In this document: positions 33,297 to 41,826 of the stretch, in pieces | Numbering within the stretch: the first letter of the stretch is position 1 | Layout: the number at the start of each line of letters is the position of its first letter | NCBI GenBank assembly: GCA_035946735.1 | Contig: DASYYZ010000172.1 | Span: forward strand, 1 to 64,000 | From: Gp13-AA77 sp035946735 | GTDB taxonomy: Bacteria; Acidobacteriota; Terriglobia; UBA7540 | DNA: 64,000 bases | Direction of reading: 5' to 3' | The notes under the pieces: model-generated | What the model was told of the DNA's origin: nothing | Seen by the model: the letters and a program-made list of their open reading frames with translations, nothing else | Databases searched by the model: none | Translations under genes and position numbers: made by a program

Positions 33297-34571
33297 GTGA
33301 AGATATCTCATGAGCCCGATCCGAGCCCTGTAGCCGCGGAGTCTGGCGCCGCTCTCGCCGGCCGCTGGACAATTGTCGGCCTTCTTTTCGCAGCATCCCT
33401 GATCAACTACCTGGATCGCGGCACCATGTCGGTTGCCCTGCCTGCGCTGGGGCGCACGCTCAGTCTGGGGCCGCAGGCGAAAGGGCTGCTGCAATCCGCA
33501 TTCTTCTGGTCCTACGCGCTGATGCAGATTCCAATTGGGCGCGCGGCCGACCGGGCCAACCTTCGCTGGCTCTATGCTGGAGCCTTCGCCCTCTGGTCGC
33601 TGGCTCAAGGCTTGACGGGATTCGCCGGCAGCCTCGGAGCGCTGATGGCTTTCCGCATGCTGCTCGGAGTCGGAGAATCGATCTATCTCCCGGGCGGAAC
33701 CAAGATCGTGAGCCGGCTGTTTGCGCCCATCGAGCGTGGCTTGCCGTGCGGCTTGTTCGACTTCGGCACCCGTATCGGTCTCGCGCTCGGGGGTCTCGTA
33801 ATTCCGTTGTTCCTGACGCGATTCGGCTGGCAGCTGACGTTCCGGCTAGTTGGGTTTACGGCGCTGTTATGGCTGGTTCCCTGGCTGCTGTTCACGCGCG
33901 GCCACGCCCTGGGGAGAAGCGCCCCGGCGCAACCAGATCGACCCTCCCTGCGGCGCGGCATGGGACGGCTTCTTCGCAACCGCAATCTGATTGGCATCTG
34001 CCTGGGTTTCTTCTGCTTCGACTATTACTGGTACCTGCTGGTGACCTGGCTGCCGGACTACCTGGTGACCGTACGGCATTTCACTATTGTTGGAGCCGGA
34101 TTCTACTCCTCAGTCCCTTTTCTTGTCTTCGGCGTGAGCGAGCCTATCGGCGGCTGGATCGCCGACCGCTTGATTCGGAGGGGATGGGACGAGACCCGCA
34201 CGCGCAAGGGGATCGTCACGGTGGCCTTTCTCACCGGCCTGCTGCTGATTCCGGCTTCGAGGGTTGAGAGCGCTTCCGCCGCTGTGATTCTTGTGATCGG
34301 TGCCTGCCTGGTGGGTCTTGCTACGGGCAACCTGATCGTGATCCTGCAGTGCTGCGCGCCGCAGGAAGAAGTAGGGCTGTGGACGGGCTTTGAGAACTTT
34401 GCCGGCAACATCGGCGGGGTTCTGGCGCCGCTCGTCACGGGCTTCCTGATCGCCCGCACCGGTTCGTACGCGCCCGGCTTCGCCCTGGCCGCGATCACGC
34501 TCTTGAGCGGCCTGTTGAGTTACTGGTTCATCGTGGGAAAACTGCTTCCACCGGGCGAAGCTCGGAGCTAG
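33297..34571 (+). CDS. MFS transporter, anion:cation symporter (sugar-acid) type
   Basis: A 424-residue twelve-helix MFS carrier. Landmarks: LINYLDRGTMSVALPALG in TM1, ALMQIPIGRAADR with the loop 2-3 signature, RMLLGVGESIYLPGGTKIV in TM4, and a second-half loop DRLIRRGWDETRTRKG. The ACS family moves hexuronates, galactonate and related organic anions with protons. It lies just after the PQQ dehydrogenase on the same strand, which fits a shared role in sugar-acid use, though the spacing allows separate transcription. Confidence 0.85.
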   Translation: MKISHEPDPSPVAAESGAALAGRWTIVGLLFAASLINYLDRGTMSVALPALGRTLSLGPQAKGLLQSAFFWSYALMQIPIGRAADRANLRWLYAGAFALWSLAQGLTGFAGSLGALMAFRMLLGVGESIYLPGGTKIVSRLFAPIERGLPCGLFDFGTRIGLALGGLVIPLFLTRFGWQLTFRLVGFTALLWLVPWLLFTRGHALGRSAPAQPDRPSLRRGMGRLLRNRNLIGICLGFFCFDYYWYLLVTWLPDYLVTVRHFTIVGAGFYSSVPFLVFGVSEPIGGWIADRLIRRGWDETRTRKGIVTVAFLTGLLLIPASRVESASAAVILVIGACLVGLATGNLIVILQCCAPQEEVGLWTGFENFAGNIGGVLAPLVTGFLIARTGSYAPGFALAAITLLSGLLSYWFIVGKLLPPGEARS

Positions 34572-34637
34572 CTGACAAACTGACTTATCGACACGCCTCG
34601 CGAGGACGAGCGCGTCTAGGTATACGCACGCGAGCCG

Positions 34638-35504
34638 TCAAGGTTCTTGCTTTGGAGCCTTAAATCTCGCCTGAACTGCGGATCGCGTACAACGCAGTGT
34701 GTCCTCAAGGGATGCGCGAGGCACGCTGGCGATGAAAGGCTTCACCATCCAGCCGACGCCAGCGGGAATAGCGCGGCTTAGCGAGATCGCTTCCACTTCG
34801 AGATAGGTCCCGCCCTCCTGCTGGGCAAAACGCCAGTAGGTGTCGATTCGCCACATGAAGCCGGCTCCCTCGCCATCGGGAAGATCGTGCTCCCCGGACT
34901 TGCCGGGATTTTCCACCTGCGAGACGCGCGTGGAATACGAGCGGCTATACCAGTGCGCGGGGTCAAGTTCTGTGTAAACGATGTCGTGCTCGGTATCCAG
35001 GGTCACCGTGATCACGTGGTGCTCCCGGAAACGCATCGTCGCCTTGAAGTGCTCGCCATCGCGGCTGATCAGGCGGGACTTCACGACTTCAGGGTAGAAA
35101 TCGTGCTTGTGATTGTAGTCCTGCACCACGTTCAGGACGTCATCCAAGGAGGCATGAGGAATAAAAACGGTGCCCAGCCAGTGGTGAATCATGCCGTCGG
35201 GAATGGCGATCGCCGCGCCCGAGGGGTCACGCGTGACGAGGGGCGCCATGTAGACCTCGCCCTGGCGGAGCGATTCCAAAGCCCGGCTGCGCTCGCCTGT
35301 GCCGAGAGTGTTGACGTAGAGGAAGACCTGCGGGTCGCTGAGCTGCTTCGTCGCGCGCTGCTCAGTTAACGTGACGTAACGGTCGAAACCGGCTAGTGTC
35401 TCAGGCTTAAGGTCGCCTGAGCGCCCTAAGACTGCCGCCGCCGTCATGCTCAGGAGCAAGAGGCAGGTTGGTGTGATGCTCCTGAACGCACCAATGACTT
35501 TCAT
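34638..35504 (-). CDS. Secreted START/SRPBCC-like protein, function unknown
   Basis: The 288-residue product has a signal peptide (SITPTCLLLLSMTAAAVLG) and a body that reads like a ligand-binding helix-grip fold: LGTVFIPHASLDDVLNVVQDY, FKATMRFREHHVITVTLDTEHD (read in halves), and a C-terminal WMVKPFIASVPRASLEDTLRCT helix. Acidobacterial genomes have many such proteins without known function. I choose ATG 35504, which has AGGAGCAAGG upstream, over an earlier start in an arginine-rich leader. Convergent with the MFS gene. Confidence 0.65.
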   Translation of the reverse strand: MKVIGAFRSITPTCLLLLSMTAAAVLGRSGDLKPETLAGFDRYVTLTEQRATKQLSDPQVFLYVNTLGTGERSRALESLRQGEVYMAPLVTRDPSGAAIAIPDGMIHHWLGTVFIPHASLDDVLNVVQDYNHKHDFYPEVVKSRLISRDGEHFKATMRFREHHVITVTLDTEHDIVYTELDPAHWYSRSYSTRVSQVENPGKSGEHDLPDGEGAGFMWRIDTYWRFAQQEGGTYLEVEAISLSRAIPAGVGWMVKPFIASVPRASLEDTLRCTRSAVQARFKAPKQEP

Positions 35505-35652
35505 CCTTGCTCCTGCTCGCGAGTATATGGGACGGCGAATGCCGCGGGCAAACGACCCCGAAGCGAACTGTTTGACGCTAATTTCGAGCCGCGATGGGTT
35601 GCCATGAGCGCGTGGTAAAATCACTGAAGAGCGTCTTTAGATCCGGCTCTTC

Positions 35653-36885
35653 ATGCGTCCCGCCATTTTCATGACGAAGACGACGACCAATCTCGTGGGT
35701 CTGACCCGGCACGAACTCGAAGAGTTGGCGGTCTCTCTGCGGCAGCAACGATATCGGGGACGTCAACTCTACCACGGCATCTACGGCCGCCTGCGCCAGG
35801 ACTTCAGCGCCTTTACCGATCTCGATCTTGGCTTCCGCCGGCAGCTCGCCGCGAATTACGAGATCGCACACCTTCCGGTACTGCGGGAACTCACTTCCCG
35901 GGACGAATCGATCCGGTACCTCCTGGGCCTCCCGGAGGGCGCGTCGATCGAGGCGGTGTGCATGCCGTGGCGGTTCGAGCGCCGTGGCGGCCGGCCAGTG
36001 GCCACTCCTTCAGGCCGCGAGCCGTTGACGCCTAGCGACACGGAACGCCAGGACTTGAACGCCGAGGCCGAGGAGCCGCGCACCACGCTCTGCATCTCGT
36101 CACAGGTGGGTTGCGCGGTCGGCTGCCGCTTCTGTTTCACGGGACTATTGGGCGCTGGTCGGAATTTGACTCCGGGGGAAATCGTCGGACAGGTTCTGAC
36201 CATCGCGCAGGCTCGCGTCCTGTGGGGAGCTGACGCGAAGCGGCAGAGTGCGGGTTCAGAGCGGGGGAACGGGATCCGCGCCTTGAATCCACGCGCGGCC
36301 CCGCGAATGAACATCGTGTTCATGGGGCAGGGCGAGCCGCTGCTCAATCTGGATTCGGTGCTGAGAGCGGTGGAGATCCTGGCTGACTCGGGCGCCTGCG
36401 GGGTGCCCTTGCGCCGCATCACCATTTCAACAGCCGGGATCGTGCCGCGCATCTATGATCTCGCTCGTCAGAAGGTGCGCCCGAAACTGGCGATCTCGCT
36501 TAACGCCTCAAACGACGAGCAGCGCGACGCGCTCATGCCGATCAATCGAAAGTATCCGCTCAGCGTTCTGCTCCAAGCCTGCCGCTCTTATCCGCTCCGC
36601 ACGCGAGAGCGGCTCACCTTCGAGTACGTAATGCTCAAGGATCTGAATGATAGCGACGGGGACGCGGTGCGCGTTGCAAGGCTGCTCGCTGGAATACCGG
36701 CCCGGGTCAACCTGATACCCTACAACGGCGGTACGGGGCTTCCCTACCGTTCCTCTCCGCTAGAGCGTGTATATGGCTTCGAAAAAGTGCTCCGTGAGCG
36801 GGGCGTCCCAACATTCGTTCGCATATCGCGGGGGCGGGACATCATGGCAGCGTGCGGTCAATTGAGCCTGTCCGGTACGAGCTAG
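35653..36885 (+). CDS. rlmN: 23S rRNA/tRNA adenine C2-methyltransferase (RlmN)
   Basis: RlmN is a radical-SAM enzyme that methylates A2503 of 23S rRNA and A37 of some tRNAs. The cluster motif is CAVGCRFC inside SSQVGCAVGCRFCFTG; the cysteine of the C-terminal DIMAACGQLS accepts the methylene group. The start may also be ATG 35671. At 410 residues it is longer than usual, with two Arg/Ser-rich insertions, about residues 105-140 (GGRPVATPSGREPLTPSD) and 190-215 (WGADAKRQSAGSERGNGIRA). Its stop and that of the convergent pgeF gene share the CTAG at 36882-36885. Confidence 0.92.
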   Translation: MRPAIFMTKTTTNLVGLTRHELEELAVSLRQQRYRGRQLYHGIYGRLRQDFSAFTDLDLGFRRQLAANYEIAHLPVLRELTSRDESIRYLLGLPEGASIEAVCMPWRFERRGGRPVATPSGREPLTPSDTERQDLNAEAEEPRTTLCISSQVGCAVGCRFCFTGLLGAGRNLTPGEIVGQVLTIAQARVLWGADAKRQSAGSERGNGIRALNPRAAPRMNIVFMGQGEPLLNLDSVLRAVEILADSGACGVPLRRITISTAGIVPRIYDLARQKVRPKLAISLNASNDEQRDALMPINRKYPLSVLLQACRSYPLRTRERLTFEYVMLKDLNDSDGDAVRVARLLAGIPARVNLIPYNGGTGLPYRSSPLERVYGFEKVLRERGVPTFVRISRGRDIMAACGQLSLSGTS

Positions 36886-37913
36886 ACGTGTTCGGGTTTA
36901 CCTTCCGGTCGCTCCCGAAGGCCTATCACGGCCATCATTCTGCCGGCGCGAACGCCTTCCCGGCGATGCGAGAAGAACAGATCCCCGCGGCATGCCGTGC
37001 AGTAGGCGGTTTCATGAATGGCGGACGGTTTGAGGCCGCCTGCAGTGAGTTGGCTCCGAGCCACAGCGGCCAGGTCGAGGTGCAATGCCGGCCGGGGGCG
37101 GGCGTGACCGGGCGGAGCTTGGGTGTGGAAGAGCATGGTATGCCGTTCCGGAGGTCCTTGCAGGTCGCGCTCGGCGGGCTTGCGCAAGAAGGCGTCGCTA
37201 TCGACAAATTGGCTCGCGAACGCCTCCGCCACCTCGTCACCAACCTCGTAGCAGCAGAACCCGATAGAGGGTCCGAGAGCCGCCACCTGGTTCTGCGGAT
37301 TCGAGTTGAAGATGCGTCGCAACTCGCCCACAACCTTTTCCACGATCCTCGCCAAAGCTCCGCGCCAGCCGGCGTGAATCGCCGCTACTACCCGGAGCCG
37401 CGTGTCGGCAATGAGCACGGGAAGGCAATCCGCCATCCGGACGGTCAGCAGGACGCCGCGTTCGGCGGTCAGCAACGCGTCGCCAGGTTGGTTTTCGCGC
37501 TGCGGAGCCCCAGAACACATCCCGGCTGGCGGGAGCGGCGGCAGTGTGTAGCCGGCGACCCGATAGTCCAGCGGCCGCAGGTGGCCCGGACCGGCGGGTG
37601 CAGTGTCAGATCGCAAGCCGACGACTTGATAGACGAGGGCCGAGTGGATCTGCCTCAAGCTCGCAATCCCGGGAAACGGTCCTAGCGTGTTAGAGAAGAT
37701 CTGCCGATTATGTTCTATGGTGGCAGGCTGTACGCCGGGAGTCAGCCCTAAATTGAAATCGTCATGCCGCCGGCGGGTCGCACCACCCAATCCGGCCGGC
37801 GATGCGTGGCGTATGCTGAATCCGTGCGCCAGCCAGGGAAAGCGCGAGAGCGCCGTCGATTCAAGCCAAGTGAGGCCGTTTCGAGAGACAAGCCGAAGGG
37901 GGTCGCGTGCCAA
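36882..37913 (-). CDS. pgeF: Multicopper-oxidase-fold PgeF/YfiH family protein
   Basis: The 343-residue protein belongs to the laccase-domain family (PgeF/YfiH), members of which act on peptidoglycan intermediates or purine nucleosides. Ligand residues are seen in SLRQIHSALVYQ, VRMADCLPVLIAD and AAIHAGWRGALARIVE. The C-terminal CCYEVGDEVAEAF and AYCTACRGDLFFSHRREG match the family. It ends tail to tail with rlmN, sharing the four bases CTAG, and its N-terminal ~25 residues precede LAHGFSIR. Start ATG at 37913. Confidence 0.88.
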   Translation of the reverse strand: MARDPLRLVSRNGLTWLESTALSRFPWLAHGFSIRHASPAGLGGATRRRHDDFNLGLTPGVQPATIEHNRQIFSNTLGPFPGIASLRQIHSALVYQVVGLRSDTAPAGPGHLRPLDYRVAGYTLPPLPPAGMCSGAPQRENQPGDALLTAERGVLLTVRMADCLPVLIADTRLRVVAAIHAGWRGALARIVEKVVGELRRIFNSNPQNQVAALGPSIGFCCYEVGDEVAEAFASQFVDSDAFLRKPAERDLQGPPERHTMLFHTQAPPGHARPRPALHLDLAAVARSQLTAGGLKPSAIHETAYCTACRGDLFFSHRREGVRAGRMMAVIGLRERPEGKPEHV

Positions 37914-38132
37914 GAACCGACTATAACACGCGCTGGAACCGGTGCTCCTCCAGAGCAGACGACGCGGCCGGCGGGATTCCGATAGGGGCAGCGGCGTGCC
38001 AGCAATTGTTACTCGGCGACCGTTTGAAACCGGCCCTCCGATTTGCTATGTTAGTGCGATCTGAGATGCCTCTGTTCGAAGCACCCGAGGCGCCTAACGG
38101 GGTGATCTAATCGTCAGGCGGCGAGAGAGAGA

Positions 38133-38516
38133 ATGATCGTGGGCATTGGGGTCGATCTCGTGGAAACGGCCCGCATCAAGGAAGGCATCGACCAGCACGG
38201 CGACAGGTTTATCCGCCGCCTGTACACTTCGGGCGAGATTGCTTACTGCGAGCAGTTCAAGAATAGGGCCGAGCGCTTCGCGGCGCGCTTCGCCGCTAAG
38301 GAAGCGGCTTTTAAGGCTCTGGGCACGGGATGGCGTGAAGGCGTGCGCTGGCTGGACGTGGAAGTCTCAAATCAGCCTAGCGGGAAGCCGGAGCTTTTAC
38401 TTCACGGCAGGGCGGAGGAGCTGGCGCGCTCCATGGGCGTCAGCCGCAGGTCGATCTCGATTTCCCATGCCGACCACTACGCCGTGGTCCATGTGGTGTT
38501 CGAATCCGATGGCTAG
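38133..38516 (+). CDS. acpS: Holo-[acyl-carrier-protein] synthase
   Basis: AcpS attaches the phosphopantetheine arm to ACP. The 127-residue product has MIVGIGVDLVETARIKEG with the metal Asp, YTSGEIAYCEQ, and the second metal Glu in RFAAKEAAFKALGTGW; ISISHADHYAVVHVV ends the fold. A GAGAGAGAG site precedes ATG 38133. The TonB-like gene starts eight bases inside its 3' end. Confidence 0.95.
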   Translation: MIVGIGVDLVETARIKEGIDQHGDRFIRRLYTSGEIAYCEQFKNRAERFAARFAAKEAAFKALGTGWREGVRWLDVEVSNQPSGKPELLLHGRAEELARSMGVSRRSISISHADHYAVVHVVFESDG

Positions 38517-39225
38517 ACTCGGCGTCTTACAAGCTTCGAGCGGCTTGGCGTTAGGGCTGCTACTCTTGCCCGCTTGGGCGGCCCCGCAAGGAGACGCTCG
38601 GCCGCAAACTGAAGTGCTTAGCGCTCACGAGGCGACGCGGCTGCTGATGAACCAAATCAAGCCTGATTACCCGCCGATCGCGCACGCCAATTATATTGAG
38701 GGCCAGGTGCAGATGGAATTGATAATCGACGCGGATGGGCACGTCCGAAGGGCTCATGTGCTGCGGGGTCATCCGTTGCTTGCAGCTTCGGCGCTCAAAG
38801 CGATCCGGCGATGGGTCTACCGGCCCTTCGTCACGGCTGCCGGTCCGGCTCCCTTCAGCACCCAGGTGAGAGTGGTTTTCGACCTCCGCGATTTGCACCA
38901 GCAGCGCGACCGCTTCCCGACTTCGCCCGAACAGGACCTGGAGAGGCAGGTAAGGCCACCCGCGGTGATCGAGCGTAGTCGGGTTTCCCCTGCCGATTCT
39001 TCGATTCGCATGCGCGTGCTGGTAGGGGATGATGGTCATGCCATAGACTCCACTCTGGTTGCCGGACCCGTCGCTTTCTTTGAGTCCGCCCAGCATACAG
39101 TGACACAGTGGCGATTCCAACCGGCGCGCTGGGGCAACCTGGCCGTTCCTTGGTACCTCGACCTTGATGTGCCGGTTGACAGTCGTGAACCAATCAGGGC
39201 CGCGATCCGGATTCCGAAATCCTGA
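38509..39225 (+). CDS. Secreted protein with two TonB C-terminal-like domains
   Basis: The 238-residue product has a signal peptide (GVLQASSGLALGLLLLPAWA) and two tandem TonB-C-like modules: PDYPPIAHANYIEGQVQMEL ... IRRWVYRPF (about residues 50-110) and IRMRVLVGDDGHAIDSTLVAG ... VTQWRFQPA (about 160-205). TonB C-terminal domains contact outer-membrane receptors, but here there is no transmembrane anchor and no proline-rich spacer, so it may not transduce energy. It starts at ATG 38509, overlapping acpS by eight bases. Confidence 0.7.
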   Translation: MARLGVLQASSGLALGLLLLPAWAAPQGDARPQTEVLSAHEATRLLMNQIKPDYPPIAHANYIEGQVQMELIIDADGHVRRAHVLRGHPLLAASALKAIRRWVYRPFVTAAGPAPFSTQVRVVFDLRDLHQQRDRFPTSPEQDLERQVRPPAVIERSRVSPADSSIRMRVLVGDDGHAIDSTLVAGPVAFFESAQHTVTQWRFQPARWGNLAVPWYLDLDVPVDSREPIRAAIRIPKS

Positions 39226-39244
39226 CTTGACGCGATCACAACCC

Positions 39245-39775
39245 ATGACGAGTTCCGTGAGACGATTCTGGCCCTTTGAATCTGCGCCTGTCCGTGCATC
39301 CCTGTGGATCTGCGGTGGCATCATGGCGGCCGCTTTGGGCCTCGGCCTCCGGTGCTCTGCGGCGCGTTCGCTGACGGTCGCTTCGAACCGCACTCAGGAA
39401 CCAAAGTTCAACTATGCCGGGGGCACGGAGGATGTTCTGGCGGGCTGTCCGGGAACGCTGCAGCTCACGAATGACAGCATGACGTACTCTTGCGCGCAGC
39501 GCTCTGTCGCCATCCCTTACCGCGCAATCGAGACGATGCAATATCGCGCCGACGTCATTCGGCATGTGCGCAAGCTAAGGTTGAAGTGGCGGGTCGTTCC
39601 ACCGGTTGGCGGAGGGCACAACAATCGCTATTTCACGTTGGTCTATCGGGTTTCGGGGGTTACGCACGTCATGGTGCTCGAGGTACCGAACGAAGAAATG
39701 CGCCCTTACCTGGCCGAAATCGATCTTAAGTGCGGCCGCCGAGTGGACGTGCAGCGGCACGAAGATTACGAGTGA
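39245..39775 (+). CDS. Membrane-anchored protein of unknown function
   Basis: The 176-residue product has one N-terminal hydrophobic segment (ASLWICGGIMAAALGLGLRC) and a compact beta-rich domain (GTLQLTNDSMTYSCAQRSVA, IPYRAIETMQYR, RYFTLVYRVSGVTHVMVLEV), somewhat like a pleckstrin-type fold. I recognise no family. It follows the TonB-like gene by 19 bases on the same strand and converges with the VWFA gene. Confidence 0.55.
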   Translation: MTSSVRRFWPFESAPVRASLWICGGIMAAALGLGLRCSAARSLTVASNRTQEPKFNYAGGTEDVLAGCPGTLQLTNDSMTYSCAQRSVAIPYRAIETMQYRADVIRHVRKLRLKWRVVPPVGGGHNNRYFTLVYRVSGVTHVMVLEVPNEEMRPYLAEIDLKCGRRVDVQRHEDYE

Positions 39776-39792
39776 TGTGCTGCCCCAAGAAC

Positions 39793-40938
39793 CTACCGGC
39801 TTTGGTAGAAATACCCCGCGCGAGACCGCACCTTTAACCCTGGTTTATCAACCCTCACTACGATGCGGTGAAAGCCTGCTTCCGAGAGCGTACTAGGAGC
39901 GTAGGCTAATTCGTACTGCGTGTGCACCTCGGAACAGATCCGGTTCAACTGGTCTTGAAGCTTCGTTTTGCTCCAATGGGAGTAATAGACGCCACCCGTG
40001 TAGCCGGCATATTGTTCAAGGGCGTTCTTTAGCAGCTCGGAGCTGACCGTCTCGCCGAGCGCCGTGATGATGGGAATGCCGGGAATCGGCGTTCCCCAGG
40101 TATCGGATGCGTTGGTGCTGGTAGGAACCGTCCCCGGCGCCGTCGGTCGTGTGACGTTGGCATCGAGCGGATCCATGGGCTGACCCTGATCCGGCTTGTC
40201 GAGCAGCTCCGCCTCCGTCCGGCTGAGATGGAGCCCGTAGATCGTGGTTTCGTCGTTGGTGGCGCGGCGGATGACATCCGCTTTATTGTTTTCGCTTCCG
40301 TGGTCATTCCCGTCTGAAAACACCACGATGATGCGCCGCTCGCTCTTCGGGCGCGTTTCGAGCGCGGCCAGGGCCTGCATGATGGCGTCGTTCATCCGGG
40401 CTTTGCCGCCGTAGTTTTGCAGGCTGTCCAGGGACCGCTTCAAGCCCTCTGGATCCCCGCCAAACTTCTGCAGAAGCTGGACCCGGTCCGAGAACGTCAT
40501 GACCGCGGCCTGCCCGTCCGGACCGAGCAGCAGATCGGAAAACACGGGACCCAAAGGCCGCACCTGACCAAGTAAGCTCGCTACCGAGTCGTTCGTTTGC
40601 ACGAGAATGACCAGCGCCACGACGTCTGAGCCGATCTCAAAGCGCTCGATTCGTTGCGCCACGCCATTGTCAAATACTTTGAAGTAGTTTGGGTCGAGAT
40701 CGGAGACGAACTCGCCGGAATGATTGATTACCGTAACCGGCGTGGTGACCAGCGTGGATTGGACTCTGATCTGAGGGGATATATCCTGCCGGGCCGGAGC
40801 AGAGGAGGGTTTGGCAGGAACGACGGGTGGAGACCCATCGACGCCGCCTTGCGCGGCAGCGTACGCAGTGAAAAGGACGGCTTGTGCGGCAACCGCCAGC
40901 CCAACCGCCGCAACCGCTCTCGCTCGCCTTAGAAGCAT
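39793..40938 (-). CDS. Secreted VWFA protein, acidobacterial type
   Basis: The 381-residue product has a signal peptide (VAAVGLAVAAQAVLFTAYAAA) and the layout of the 'VWFA-related Acidobacterial domain' family (TIGR03436): IRVQSTLVTTPVTVINHSGE, DLDPNYFKVFDNGVAQRIE, a VWA body with VALVILVQTNDS and RRIIVVFSDGNDHGS, then a C-terminal YELAYAPSTLSEAGFHRIVVRV and RSRAGYF. The MIDAS DxSxS motif is altered (VQTNDS). The ATG at 40938 has GAGG upstream. It lies between the convergent unknown gene and rlmB, both on or near the same strand. Confidence 0.88.
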   Translation of the reverse strand: MLLRRARAVAAVGLAVAAQAVLFTAYAAAQGGVDGSPPVVPAKPSSAPARQDISPQIRVQSTLVTTPVTVINHSGEFVSDLDPNYFKVFDNGVAQRIERFEIGSDVVALVILVQTNDSVASLLGQVRPLGPVFSDLLLGPDGQAAVMTFSDRVQLLQKFGGDPEGLKRSLDSLQNYGGKARMNDAIMQALAALETRPKSERRIIVVFSDGNDHGSENNKADVIRRATNDETTIYGLHLSRTEAELLDKPDQGQPMDPLDANVTRPTAPGTVPTSTNASDTWGTPIPGIPIITALGETVSSELLKNALEQYAGYTGGVYYSHWSKTKLQDQLNRICSEVHTQYELAYAPSTLSEAGFHRIVVRVDKPGLKVRSRAGYFYQSR

Positions 40939-41056
40939 CGGACGGGCCTCGTTCCCTCCACCCCTCCGTTGGATGAACGCGCAGGAGGTCAAGTTGCAGC
41001 GACGTTGAAGCTTAACTAGACGATCCGCACGCCGGATGCTCCGGTACGCGGGCGCC

Positions 41057-41803
41057 CTAAGCGGTATGGCGCTGACGGGCGGCCTCATAAAGAACGATGG
41101 CAGCCGCTACCGAGACATTCAGCGATTCCACGGGACCATAGAGGGGGATCCGAGCGAGGTCGTCACAAGTCTCACGAACCAGCCGGTGCAGCCCCTGCCC
41201 CTCGCCGCCAAGCACAAGCGCGCAGCCGGTGGAATAATCAAGCTCCAGATAGGACTTCTGGGCTGCGGCCTCAAAACCGAAAACCCAAAGGTTGCGTTCC
41301 TTGAGTTTGTTGAGCGTACGCGTCAGGTTGGTGACTCGCGCTACCTTCAGATGCTCGAGCGCACCCGCAGCCGTGCGCGCTACTGCGGGAGTCAAACGGG
41401 CTGCGCGCCGCTCCGGCACGACGATCCCGGCCGCGCCGGCCGCCACCGCCGTGCGCGCCACCGCACCCAGGTTGGCCGGATCCTCCACTCCGTCGAGGAC
41501 CACGATCAGCGGCTGCGGGGAAGCGCTCACTAGCGTGTCGAGATCGTCATAGGCCTTGGCTGCGCAGAAGGCCACCACATTCTGATGCTGGGGCGTGCCC
41601 GCGGCGCGTTCGACGGCGATGGCAGGCGCAAACCGCACGGAAATCCCGCGCGTGCGGGCGAGCTGGATTACCTCTTCTACTCGTGGACTGTGATGCCCCT
41701 CAACTGCCAGCACGTAATCCACCGGCCGCGAGGCTACGGCCTCCTTGACGGCATTGATGCCGTAGATGGTATCGAGCCGAGATTCCGAGGGGTGGCTACG
41801 CAT
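41057..41803 (-). CDS. rlmB: 23S rRNA 2'-O-ribose methyltransferase, SpoU family (RlmB-like)
   Basis: A 248-residue SPOUT methyltransferase of the TrmH/SpoU family, placing a 2'-O-methyl group on RNA, most likely G2251 of 23S rRNA. N-terminal ribosomal-L30e-like substrate domain (DTIYGINAVKEAVASRPVDYVLAV) and C-terminal knot: VVLDGVEDPANLGAVARTA, the SAM-binding GGEGQGLHRLVRETCD and PLYGPVESLNVSVAAAIVLYE. The family assignment is firm; the exact target residue is by homology. Confidence 0.9.
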   Translation of the reverse strand: MRSHPSESRLDTIYGINAVKEAVASRPVDYVLAVEGHHSPRVEEVIQLARTRGISVRFAPAIAVERAAGTPQHQNVVAFCAAKAYDDLDTLVSASPQPLIVVLDGVEDPANLGAVARTAVAAGAAGIVVPERRAARLTPAVARTAAGALEHLKVARVTNLTRTLNKLKERNLWVFGFEAAAQKSYLELDYSTGCALVLGGEGQGLHRLVRETCDDLARIPLYGPVESLNVSVAAAIVLYEAARQRHTA

Positions 41804-41826
41804 TCAAATGATGACTTCTGCTATCG

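Noticed and set aside
36852..37685. 277-codon plus-strand frame
   Set aside because: Antisense of pgeF, whose His/Cys motifs are on the minus strand.
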